From: Aptenodytes patagonicus
Taxonomy: Eukaryota; Chordata; Aves; Sphenisciformes; Spheniscidae
DNA: 64,000 nucleotides
Direction: 5' to 3'
NCBI RefSeq assembly: GCF_965638725.1
Contig: NC_134958.1
Coordinates: 22,041,964-22,105,963, forward strand
This document shows, piece by piece, positions 1 to 12,480 of the stretch. The notes beneath the pieces are model-generated. The model searched no databases. It was not told where the DNA came from and was given only the letters and a program-made list of their open reading frames with translations. Numbering within the stretch: position 1 is the first letter of the stretch; every line of letters starts with the position of its first letter. Made by a program: the position numbers and the translations under genes.

Positions 1-3000
1 GATGAGAAGGCATCTCCCGGTGCCCCGTAATTTCCCTGCTCCGTACAACGTGTCTCAAACGGGGCAGAGTGAAGGTGATGCCCGGCTCGGCGCCTGCAAT
101 CCCAATTGGACCTTTCCCAGTAAATGCCTCTGTGCTGCTGGTGAGGGGATGTGGAGCCAGGCAAGAGCCGCATCTCCCCAAACCCCTGGGATCGAGACCC
201 CCCTGGCGGGACACCCCCAGCCCCAGCCCTGCCGGGTGCAGGATGAACCCTACAGCGTAGCCCCCTCCCCTGGAGGCACCTGAACCATCCAGCCGGGCTG
301 GATTTATTATCCCTGGGCTGGGAGGGGAAAGGGGGAGAGAGGACGGAAATAAAACGTGTCATCGGTGGAAAAAAATTTCCATTACCTCAAAGAGTTTGTG
401 ATGGGGAAAAGGGAAAAAAAAAAAAAGGGCAGATTCCCTCAGTCCCAGTTTCTGTGGCCGAGCTCAGAGATGCAGCCCGCCGTGGCTGCCCCGGCACCAT
501 CGCTCAGCACTATGGTAATACAGTGGCCGGTGCTAAAAAACCCCACTACGATGCTCTGGCAAGCTCCGTCACAGCTCCCGGGGATAGAGCCCCAACTTTT
601 TTCCGACTAATCATAGCATCGCTTGAGCTCTCCTTCCCTCTGGCTGCCTCTCATCGGGGGGCCCCAGGCTCAGGTACCTCTACAGAATATAACGAATCTC
701 TTCCCTTCCAATCACCGGCACCAAGGTTTGTGTAAGAGGCTAATGAACATCTCTCTCTAACAGGTTCTGGGGGTGTTTTACACAAGCCTGACAGAGAAAC
801 ACGGCCCGGCAGCGAGCCGCTAACAAAAGATGCCTTTATTGCAGGAGGATGAAAGGCAGGATGGATTGAGGCGGTGCGACGCTTCGGTGGCGGGGCCTGA
901 ATTAATTGGATATGGGAAAATACCTAAATATATACGTGGGGGGAGAAACAGCGAGGTGCTTGAGCAGGATTGTGTTCAGGAAAAGCCAAACCGATGGGTT
1001 TAGATAAAGATGCTGAGAGCTGATTTCTCGGCTGGCACAAGGCTGTTGGCACCACTGGAAGAGAGGCGAAAAAGCCCCCTACACTGCTGGAAACATCCCC
1101 TGTGCTGCCAAAGGCCCCCGAGACATCAGGGCAGAGGAGGAATACGTGCCTCCAGTGAGGAGCCTGAGCTCAGGCAGGACCCTCCTTCCTCCTCGCCCAA
1201 GCACCCGCTAATGAATTCAATGAAGTCAATCCAGGAGATTCCGGGAATACAAAAGGTTGAATGAATTTGAGTTGCTTAACCCAGAGAAGAGACGGTCAAG
1301 GGCAAAACTGAGTCTGCAAATACAGAAGACGGCTGCAAAGTGGAAGAGAAAACCTGTTCTCTGCATCCGGGGTGGGGTGGGGGGAGAAAGGGTCGGGTTA
1401 GATGTTAGGAAACCCCTTTCCAGCAGCGTTGGTGGGGGGATCTAGACAGCCCAGGTCCCATCTAAGTACCGATACATGGCTTGAGTTGATTACCCAACGA
1501 TGGGTAGTTTTTAATGCGGAAAGCTGCATTTTTTTGCAGCTACAACTAGAAGACCAGTTCCAGGGGCAGGTGGATTACTGGTATGCTTTGGATAATTATG
1601 CCGGGATACCTGCCGGCATAGGGGACATCTATCCACCGCTCCCTGAAGCATCACGCACCCAAACACGGCAGCTTGGCCTCTGTCAGAGCAGGGACAGGAG
1701 CGGCGGGGGCAGCGAGGAGGAATATTACTTTATTTTCCATCGGCTCATCAAACAGGTGAGTAAACAACCTGCAGAGCTATTACCCTTCGTGTACAGTGAG
1801 CTGAGATTACCAATGATTTATCTTAGGCACTTCCCTCGGTAAGCATCCCCCTCCCTGGGGGAAAGGGAGCGAGGGCTGGGGGGGGGGGGGGGGGGGAAAC
1901 ACCCATGGAGCTTTGGGAACCACGATTCCTTGGCTTTCTTTGAGGATAATTCAGCAGTTAGAGCTCTTTTGGAGACCTTGGACCCGTCGCTGCCTTCCCA
2001 TGCCTCACCTCTGCCTTATTTTGGTGCATTGCCCCTCTTCTTTAAAAATGGAAAAAGGAAAAAAACCCAACAACTCCAACCTTCAGTCTTTTCTGTGATG
2101 AGGGGAGAGTGTTTCTGCTCATCTGAAAGCCTTCAAAATCAATATATAATCTACCTGTAATAATCTCACACTTAAGGAAATTATTTCGAATCGCGTCTAT
2201 CTGGGGAGACGGCAGTTTAGACCGGCTTCCCCCGGGGATTTCTCTTTCCGTACGCGTGCGGCTCAACCCCACGAGCAGCAGGCTGATGGAGCAAAGCAGC
2301 CTGCTTCACCCCACGAGGCGGTCCCCAAATTGACCCGGGTCCCGCCGGGCTCTGCCACCTCCGCTGAGCATACCCGTGCCAGCACACGGCCGGGTGACCA
2401 CCCCCACCCCTCCTCCGAGAGCCCCAATTTGAGTTCAAGGGTCGTTTCCCCACGGGGATGGAAGAGAAATCTCCCTGCAGAAGAGATGGTCCTTTCTGGT
2501 AAAAATCAGAAGCCAGCTTCAGCACCCGCCTGAAACACACCATTAAGCAGCACTGCCAGCGCCAGAAGTGGGTACCAATTAGAAAAATAAAAAAGAGAAA
2601 GCTCACTTGAGATGTCTTAAACCCATAAGGGACAGCGCGTGGATGGTTTTTTCTCCTCTTACAGCACTTAAGCCCCTCTCCTGCTCCTCTTGAGCATCTC
2701 TCAGCTTTTTCTCAGCATTCGCCAAAGATAGAGGCTCGGGCGAAAATAAACCCAAGCCAGACGGGATCCTCCTGCGTTTTCTTGCTTCCCCGGGCAGAAG
2801 GGACAGTGGGTTTTCAAGCACGTGAAGACGCACAGTAAGAGCTGGGCACCTGGTAGAAGTCCAGCCTCTATTTTTAACGACTGACAGCATCACCACCAAC
2901 TCCTCTCAGCAAGACGAGGTTATTCCTCGGAGCAGAGGATCTTCTAGTAATGCACCGCGTCGGGCAAGCTTTTCAGAAAAGCCGAGTGTTGTTAGCCTGT

Positions 3001-6000
3001 TTTGGGGGCAAGAGAGCGGCTTTGATGGTGTTTACGCCTGCGCCGGGCTCAGCCCGCATCCCCGGCTCCTCTCGGGGAGCACCCAGCACCCCACAGCGAT
3101 GTCTTCCTCTCAGTCATCTCTACAAAGGGCATTTCAAAGGGGCTGAAAAGAAGCGCCAGTGACAAAAGAACATTATTTTAATACAGTGTGCTGGGGAAAC
3201 TGGGACTGTACTGGCAAAACTGAGATAAATACCCTGAGCTAAAGCTTTCTCAAAGGTGAAATTAAAAGCGATGTGAAAAGACCCGTCTCTGACCTCTGCC
3301 CTTCCCTGGGGTCTCCTCCCCAAGCAAAGATTTCCCCTTTGCTGTTGCAAAGCAGCGTGTTTACAACTCAATGGCTTCCCCTAGAAGAGATGCACCATTA
3401 ACGTGGCACAATTGCCCCCGGGGAACCTCGCAGGGAAGGGGTTGCCTGGCCCTTGCCATCGGGGTGCCAGCACTGCCAAGATGCACATGCTCAATGCAGC
3501 CCCTCGTTGGCCCCAAATTCTGCTGATGTTGCAGGGTTTTTTTAGCATTTCCCCCCCCCCCTTTTTTTTTTTAATACCAGAAGCATTTGCAGTAAGATGG
3601 GATTGCTGATTTCTTTGGCAATCACCTGCTCCTTGGCAGATGGGAGTTTTCAAGGCCCTTCACCTATGGTGCCGCAGGCAGAGACTCATTAAGCCAGCAT
3701 CACGGGAGCGTAACGAGAGGCTGGGGACGGCCCCTCCTGACCCGGCCTGGGCTTGGGCAGCAGCAGGCAGAAGCAGTGCCAGCCCCGGGCTCTGACGCCA
3801 GCACCACCCCACCAGATTGCGCCGCTTATTTTTCCACAAAGTGCCAATAGAAAGGGAAAGAACCCAAATCCTCAGATAGAAGTTTGGCTCTGGCTCTCGC
3901 CCACCTCACAGCTGGCTATGCCTCTCCTGGCTCCAGCCCCAGCAGATTTCCAGGTCTCCGTCACTTCTTAACACATATTTTTTTCTGGACTCTTGTGAAA
4001 TTAAATGCTGCTAATTTACTTTGCAGAAAACTCTGCATCCTGCTGGTACTTCTCTGCCAGCTGTGACCTCATCCCCCAATGATTGGATTTGGGAGTAAAT
4101 TAATAGACCCAGTCCATTAATTAATGGTGACTAACTCGCATGGTGAACTGGACCCATCTCTCATATTCACAAACTGTCCAGGAACTGCTCCAGATTCCTG
4201 CTCAGAGAGCACTTACTGTGTTTTAATTTCAGCTGAGTGGTTTTGGATGAACACTTTCCAGTGCGTAGGCTATTAGCAAACAGTGAACCTTTAATTATCT
4301 CCCATCTCCAAACCCCAAAATAGAAGGGGAACCTTAAAAGCAGCAGTTCGCAGAGCAGCATCCCTGGGCGTCGAAGCTTCTGTAGCCAAGGATAACGCCG
4401 AGCATTGCAGAGGCGCGTTTGTAGATAGGAGCCGGCAGAAAGCAAACGCTCCAGCAAAATCTCTAAACACTGCACATGTATTTTCAGTTTATTCGCTGGG
4501 CCTACCACTGAATCTTATTTGCTGGTGTGGTTTTCCCCCCCCCCACCTTCTCCCTTTCTCCCTGGGAGAACTTAATAAATCTTTGAAATCATCAAAAAGA
4601 AATGCAGCTTCAACACTTAGAGAGCGCGGTTAAGTTACTTCCCAGCAATATAAACTAAGGCTGTGAAGTCAAACATTTCCGTGTCATAACGCGAGACAAA
4701 AATGAGGGTTTGGGAGGAGAGGGAACAGGAACAGCCTCGCCTTGGCTCTCCCATCGCTCGGGGCTAGAAAAGCCTAGAAAGCCTGCAGCTGGCTGACAGT
4801 GGGGACGAGGACGTCGCTATCCCCCCCCCCCCCCGCCTTTGCCACCCCCCTCCTCCTGCCATGCGCAGCTATTTCAGCTCTTCTCATGACGGTGGTTGTC
4901 TCTGCATGAGCCTGCTCTGAGGCGGGCGCCGGCTTGATGAAGCACACCTATGCCGAGGCATGCGGAGGGGCACGGCCACCGGCGGCTTCAATAAGGGACC
5001 AGCAGAGGTGGATTGAATAACCCAGGGGGTGCCCGTCTCCCTCCCTCTCTCTTTTTGTCTTCTAATAATGTTTTATCCAGTGTTTGGAGAGATGGGAGCT
5101 GTGGCCCAGGCAAACCCACCAAATCCCCTTCGGCAGTCCCCCGAGGGAGGAGGCTGGTGGCACTCACCGGCTGCAGGACCAGGGATGGATGCAGGCAGGA
5201 TTGCCATGGCAACACAGCAAAAAAGCAGCGTGGCAGCAGCCCCGAGAGGTGAAACGAGTCAGGAGAAACTTTGCTGCCGGGGAAGGCACAGGGACACAGG
5301 TTCTCCAGCGTCGGGGAGGTATCGGGGTTCCCACCCCAGGGTGCGGCACCCACAAAACCCCTCTGCTCCAGCAGCTCAGGGTGTGATGGGGATCCTGCAC
5401 GCAGGTCCTCATGGTGGGGTCCCTCATCCTTCCCCGGTCCTGGGGAGCTGTGGGTAATTGCGATGCAGATTACCGAGGCTGTGCCGTGCCCTTGATTTAC
5501 TCTCTTAAGCCTCCTGCTTTCTAAATCTTCCTTTATTAGTATTACCGCACAGCGGAGCACAATTAGCAGTATACTAGCAATAAAAAAACAGCCAGAGCCA
5601 GAAGTACTGCAGGTTATTGTTTTAAATCCTGCATCTGCCGGAGCAGCCGCAGACACATAGTCCCCCCCCCATGACCCCCAGCCCAGGCTGTGGTGCCACC
5701 CTGTCCCCGCAAGCAAGGGGGAGCCCCCAGCACCCTGCTCCCCCATAGTGCCAGGGCAGCAGCTAATCCCCCATCTCAAGAGCTTTTACCTGGTGCTGCA
5801 GCAGAGCCAACACTAATCCTGGCCACGTTTAACCATTTATATTGATTACCCTGTCAGCTCATTTGAATAATTAAAACCAGATGGAGCCCTTTTATGTGTT
5901 TAAGGGAACAGCACCAGGAGCATCCCTGGAGCTGTGCGGTTTCGGCAGAGGAGAGTGGAGGGGCGCAGGGGAAGCCGGGCAGTTTTTGCTGTCAAATCTT

Positions 6001-9000
6001 CCTTTCGGTGACATTTGCCACCCTGTGCGGTACCTCCCACGTCCCCAGCGCCACCTCCGGGGACAGGGTGGTGGCATCAGCTCCGTTCCCATCCCAGGGC
6101 CCATCGGGGGCAGCCAACAGCATCCATGCTCTTATTTATACAGAAATAATTGCTGTCGTACGCTGATGCCGCTCCTTATACAAACAGCACTAAAAACGCC
6201 AGCCGGCCGCAAACCTGATAAACAGCAGCAAATAAATTAATCCGGTGCCAACAGCCGAATGTTCCAGTGCCAACGTGTGTGTGTGTAAGGATGGGGATGG
6301 GGGGGCCCCAGCATCCAGCCCCACCTTGGCATCGTCACCCCCAGCTCCTGCTTCAAAGCCTCACCCGCCTGCAAGCCAGAGCAAAGCTCTCACACCAGCA
6401 TCGCCCGGCGGGTCTCTGCCAGGGACCTCCGGCTTCTTAAAACGGATTGGCGACACCAGCTCAGATCTGGTTACTTGTCATCGTGCCGTCTTTTCAAAGC
6501 GAGTAAAATATTCCTGGCGTGGCGTTGGTTATGCACTCCTGCCATCAAGCAGGGATGAGTTATCTTTACAGAAAGAAGCATAGATTAATATGTCAAATGA
6601 AAATGAATTATCGGCAGATTAAGGTGAAAATGCGATGGCCAGTGATAGGGAGAAAAGGAGAAGAAAAAAGAAAACGAAGCTTCTCAGGACAGGAACATTA
6701 AAAATTGAGTAATTTGATCAGCGCTGGAGAAGTTGGATGGAGTCTGAACACCCTGTGCGAGGCAGGGACTGTCCTCTCCTGCCCCGCCGGCGGGATGGAG
6801 GAGGACCACGCTGGGAGCCTCGGCCCGTCCCGATGAGGGGACAGCCACCCTGGGGGGGGACATCCCACGGCAGCCCTGGCTGCCGCATCGGACCTTGCCG
6901 TGTTGATTATTGTGCCAGCATCCCAGCTCTGAGCCGAGCCTCGAGTGCTTGGCAAGGGGCGGGGGGGCACGTGGGCACAGTCCTGCCCCTGGGATGGGGA
7001 CATTTTCATTCAGGGCACACTAAGCCATCCTCACCTGCCACATGGAAGTACATCTCCCCTCTCCTGGCACATGAATGCAGGTCTCGGGGGAGCCGTTGCT
7101 GCTCCCAGCACCGCATCCTCGGCTGCCTGGGCCCATCCCATCTACCAGACGGGACTGCCATTCCTGCATGCTCTGTGCCCTGCCCCGTCTGAGTGGGGAT
7201 GACAAGCAGGGCTGCATGGGGAGGGCTTTGGCGGGGCTCAGGCCAAGCTCAGGCCGCTGCCAAGTCCCTTAAAGGGAGCCCCGGGGGCCGTGAGCTGCAC
7301 CGCGGCCCCTCCAGAAACGTCAGCTTTCAGAGGTGCAGCTGCCCCGCCGGACCCCAAACCCAGCACATCTGGGGCAGGTCAGCAGCTGGTGGAAACCTGG
7401 GGTGCTTGGAGCAGCTCTCCCCTTGCAGCACGCCACCGGTCTCACCCCTAACACCAGCTCTGCTCAAAATCACACCCCAAGGTGCTTTGAAGCTTCTGGA
7501 CCAGCTGCAGGAGATGCTGGCGGCAGGACACTCAGTGGGTCTCCGTCCCACAGGCAGACCCATGCTCCCTTCTCCTGCCTTTCTCCAGCACCACCGGTGC
7601 CCTGCTCCATACTATTTGCATCCGATCTGCCCCTCACCGCAGCATCCAGCCCTGTTTTGCCTTCCCAGCTACAGAGCCAACCACCAGAGATAAATACCAC
7701 CAGCTGAGCTCAAAAATATTTTTCCAAGCAGAAATGGGTACGCTCCAGCAGTGCGTCATAGAAACCTCACAATTTACAGGTGTTTATTGTCCAGGATGAG
7801 CAGTCGAGCCTGGTTTGTTTTATTTAGACATATTTCCAGTACCTGGAAATAGATATTTATACAGTTCCATTGTTTTGACGCGTTTAGGTGCCTGGATTTT
7901 GATGGATCAAGCCCATGAACAGCAGGTTTCTGTTTCCTCTCCTCCCAGCAGACTCCCGTGCTCAGGCAGGAGCCCCAGCCCCGCTCTGTACCACCAGGAT
8001 GCGGCCGCGGAGCCCTGATGCTGGGCAGGGGGCTGCAGCCTCCCCTGCCCTCCCCTCCTGCTCCTCGGTGGGGAAAAGAGGCCGAAAAGATCCCTCTCCC
8101 TGCCCGCTGCTCGCTGCCTCTGTCAGAGATGATAAGAATTAATTAAATTTGCTTGCCTTTCCTCTGGCTTTGTAACTGCCCAGGGGATTTATCAGCTGCC
8201 TCCACCACGGGGTCTATCTGATTTAAGGGGGGGATACGTATATACTCCATTACACGTATCATAATATTGCAGATAGGAAATCACCCCTGAGCACCAAACA
8301 AATTGCGATGGGAGCTCGCGGGCAGGGATGGGAGGGGAAGGGGACCAGCCCGGCAAACGGCACTAACAAGGGTCCCTTTGCTGGGACAGGGCATACGGGA
8401 CCCGATCCAGCATCCTCCCACCCCGACCCCTTTGCAAGGGGAGACGCCACCAGTGTCCCCAGGGGAGTGCCCGAAAGCAGCACCCCGATGGTTTGCAGGA
8501 TCTGTGCTTTGGCAGACGTCAGGTGTGGGAGTGCCCCATCCCTTAGCTCCAGCCGAGACTCGAAGGCCATTTGCAGAGTTGCTTCTTCATTTCCCAATGC
8601 CCGGGCTGCCACAGCCTCCCCCAGCAGTGCCGGAGTGGGCAGGGGCCAGCCCGACGCTCGGGGGGGGCTCCCCCCCACCCTGCGAATCACCCCCTGTCTG
8701 GGCTCCCCCCGCCTCAGCTGGGTTTATGGCCAGGCAGGAGATTACGCAGCAGAATAAGGGATGGCTCCCTCCAAAAATCAAATCCCGCTCCGACCCCACA
8801 GCCCTGCCCAGCGGACACAAGAGCTTTAGCACTCGGAGACCTGATGCCCCGGCAAGCAGCATCCTCCCGCTCGGCGCAGGCCACCCCATGCCCTCTGCCC
8901 CGTCCTTGCCCCCCCGGAGGTGGCAGGGCTGTAAAAGCCTTTGGCGGAGGGACCTGCCATGAATCACGCTGAATTTACAGTCGAGCTGCAGGAAAGGGAA

Positions 9001-10560
9001 TTATATAACTCTCAGGAGACAAGCTGGCGGGGAGCGAACATCCATCAAGCACAAATTCTGGATTATTTACCGTGGCTGGATCTCGCCAAGAGAAACACCC
9101 CCTGTACCGGACAGCCTGCAAACAGATTCAGCCGTGGGGACCTATTCAGCAAATGCAAAGTCTCTGTCTTGCTTGTCAGAACAAACCCAGCTGTTTATTT
9201 TCCCCCCAGGTCCCTCTGCCTGTGGGACGAGCCCAGTGCCCGGCACAGGATGAGGTCTCAGCTCTCGTCCCCCCCCCCCGCCACGGCACAGCCCCTACTG
9301 AGTCCCGGTTCGTGGAGATGGAGGAGCCCGGCAGCGGTGCCAACCGACTCTTTTACGAGCAGCACTTAATTATTCACCCTTTTAAAACGTTTTGCATCAT
9401 AAACCCGGGATGGAGCAGAGGAAGGAGATTATTCTGCCCCTTGCTCTCCTCTTGCTGCAGGCCAGCGGCTTGTTTGCCGGCCACAGCAGCGAGAGTTTGG
9501 GGGTCCGATCAAAACCAGGACCCGGCCTTGTTGACACTTGCAGGCTCTTATCCCCTCCGCGAAGCAATCTTTATCAGGCAAGATCACACCTTCACCTGCA
9601 CGAACACTGAGCCCTGGGCAAGCAGCGGGGCTTCCTCCCCCTCCACCGCCCTCCCTGCCCTCCCCCCACAGCCACGAGGAAGACGAAGGGCAAAGCTCGC
9701 TCAGACGGCGGGAGGCAGAGTGACACGTCCCCACTTTGCGCTGAATTAAGACCCGTGTGGGAAGATTTAGAGAGGTGAGATGTGGACCTCAGACATGCAT
9801 CACAGCCATCAGGATCCATCATCAAATCACTGGGTCCTCAACGCCGACAGCCTTAAATCAAGGGGCAGGAGATGCTCTCCAAAGCTCAGCCCAGGTGGCC
9901 ACAGGGGTCCCTGTGATATACAGGAGCGATCTTCCCCAGACACAGGCTATATTTTGCTCTCCTCAAGTCCTGGCTGTACCAGGCCATTGGCTCCCACCCT
10001 TCAGGGACATCGTTTGTCTGCTTGGCTCTAGCAGCTGCTTTAGGAGCAGACCAAAACGCTCCTGTGTGATGGATCAAGAGCTACGCGAAACCTTAGTTAC
10101 ATAAATAAACCCCTAATTGTGTCCTGTTACATTCCTTAGACTTAAGCACGCATGGAAGTGTTTCATCAGCTAGGGAGGGATTTGAGCTTTAAATTTAAGG
10201 CAGGACTTGCAAATCCCGCGTATCGGGGTTTCCCAGAATTTGGCCAGTGCGATGGCCTGCGGCTTGTCCTTGCGTTTGGCAAATACCTGGAGCTCGCGAT
10301 GCGCCCCATTAGCTCGCTAATTCTGATCTGCTTTCAAATCGTCCTTGATCCCACAGGGGAAAGGTGGACGTTCAGTCCCAAAACCCTTGTGCCCGCAGGC
10401 GTTGAGCATCTGAGCCATTGCAACGAGCTGCTGCAGTCCTGCTTCCCAAGCACCTCCTCAGCCCTCGCAGAGAGCGAAACAGATTCGATCTGCCCAAAGG
10501 TTGAGTTTTTAGGAGGGGTTTTGGATCCTCTCCCAACCTGGAGACTTTATATCGGTTCTT
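1..10560. other. Non-coding 5' flank, no gene recognised
   Basis: Only short open frames without recognisable domains, splice pattern or codon bias on either strand. GC-rich sequence is broken by AT-rich islands that look less repeat-like and could be conserved elements: about 2,540-2,900, 4,000-4,300, 4,560-4,700, 5,460-5,640, 5,810-5,890 and 8,110-8,290. No tRNA, rRNA or transposon was recognised. Confidence 0.6.
1878..1896. repeat. 19-bp poly-G run
   Basis: Homopolymer; exact length may be a sequencing artefact. Confidence 0.9.
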
Positions 10561-10770
10561 TCTTCGCTGCTTTCCTTAAATTGGCAGTAAAAATTCAGGG
10601 AGACTAAAAGTCTGTGATTTGTACTTTGCACATGGGAAGCTGAACAATCTTTTGTTCATTTACTGTGACAACTGCAGTTCAGATTTAATTATTTACGATA
10701 ATGTTCCAAGGCGCATTAGGGAATGTTCTCTTAGTTCGTAAAAAATAATGACGCCTTAGTACTGAGTGGC
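10560..10770. promoter_or_regulatory. Candidate conserved regulatory element with SOX-type inverted repeat
   Basis: About 200 bp of AT-rich, non-repetitive sequence in a GC-rich setting, about 18 kb upstream of CSPG4 exon 1. At 10642-10657 it has GAACAA and TTGTTC arms around a 4-bp spacer, resembling paired SOX sites of the SOX8/9/10 type. Enhancer function is an inference. Confidence 0.35.
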
Positions 10771-12239
10771 ATCTAGCTACGGGCTCTGCTATTGCACCGG
10801 TGGAGGCACGTACAGCTCCAGGAGCAGAGCCGAGTCGTCATCCCTCGCCTGTCCAGCGTCTGAAATCCACCCCTCCTGAGCCCATGGGAAGGGCGGGAGA
10901 CGAGCCCCGTACAGCCCCTCATCCGGGGGTGCTCGCCGGTGGCTCGTGGGCTCCCTCGGCTTCTGCTCTTCCCCCAACCCCTCTTCCACCTCGCAGTTTG
11001 CAAGCAGATGGAAAAAAAAAAAAAAGGAAAAATGGCAGCACGTGACGTGCAGGCAAGGAGAGCAGCGTTAGCACGCGAGGGCAGGCAGCTGCCTTCGTGC
11101 CAGGCAGCGCGTGGGGGCCAGGCGTGCTCCCAGCCCCGACGCTGAGCCTGGCGAGCCGAGGTGGCAGGCAGCATGCTGCTCTTCTGCGAAGGCATCTCCC
11201 ACCCCAGGGCTGGTCCCCCTGCACCACGGGAAATGCCAGCAACCCCCTGCTTCTTTCAGGGTCGGGATGAGTGGCCATTCAGGACAGACTGGGCATCTGA
11301 GTATCAGGCCCATTGAAAGGGTTGTGCGTCGTTAGGGGCTTTTCTTGCCCCTTGGAGAAGTAACACTGTCTGTCTGCTGGAGCAACGCCCCCCTGGTTCA
11401 TTCAGAGACAGGGTCTTTGCTCAGCAAAGCCTTCTTCAGTCCTGGAGAGCATCACAGCCCCCCAAAGCCACCCTCAGCAAGCTAGTAGGCATGCCATACC
11501 ATCATCCAGGAGAGCAGGGAGACCAAGACGGGGTCCCTACAGCACTGGGCAGCACAGCCAGGGTGGAGGAACAGAGGCCAGCAAGTGAGGGGACACCAGC
11601 AGGGTCCCTCTGCCAGCACCCCGGGCTGCTGCAGCCTCTGCACGAGCAGCCAAGGCTCCTCTCCAACAGCACCAGTCCCAGCTTGATGCTCCCCTGGCTG
11701 GTTAATCCGGACGAGCCTCGTTGCCTTTCCCTGTCCCTCACCACTTTATAGATTGCATTTGTCAGCAGTAAAGCAGGGCCGGCGGGGGGAATCATTCCCC
11801 ATCTTAATTCTTCTTGGCTTGTTAAGAAGCACCCTCAGAGCTGGAGCAGCCAGCTGTGAAAGGACGGGCCGTGAAGGGACACTGAGGTGCCGGGGTGGCA
11901 CCTGAGTGTGGGGACTGGCACGGCTAGCCTTCATTTTAGTACCGTATGCACATCTGTAACATACTGGCGTGAATCTCTGCAGCCTATAGAGTCTTGAGAA
12001 AGTGATGAGAAAGGGCACTTGTCTCCATAGGTGTATTTTTATTCTCCACTAAGGCAGCCCCTCTCCTGAAATACAGCCCGAGAGCCCCATCCCCTCTCAG
12101 ACCTGCCGGCAGCCTTTAGCTGCCCAGCTCTGTGCACTTCATGTTTTGCTCCTTGCCCGCTTGCGCTCATATAAACACCCGCTGCCCCATCTCAGTATTT
12201 CTTCCAGCACTTACTGTGCCGGTGTACGCTGATACTTTT

Positions 12240-12480
12240 TACTATGTCCTTCTCCATTAGTCACAGGAATTAGGAAAGACGGTTGGTGTTTCATCATTAA
12301 ATGTATCACATCCAATAAATTGATCATTATTCTCTGCTGATTAGCAGCTCAGTTTCCATCAGTTTAGAGCAGTTATGGTTTTTTTTCCCCCACCTTCAAG
12401 GAGTAGCACAGTTTCTTTTAAGATCTGTTATAATCAAAGGATTAGAGCTCTGGAAATGTCCTTTGCATACGCAGGATGGG
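12240..12480. promoter_or_regulatory. Candidate conserved non-coding element
   Basis: AT-rich block with homeodomain-like ATTA cores, an AATCAAAGG string of SOX/TCF type and an octamer-like TTTGCATA at about 12,462. Composition differs sharply from flanking GC-rich DNA. No alignment was possible. Confidence 0.3.
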
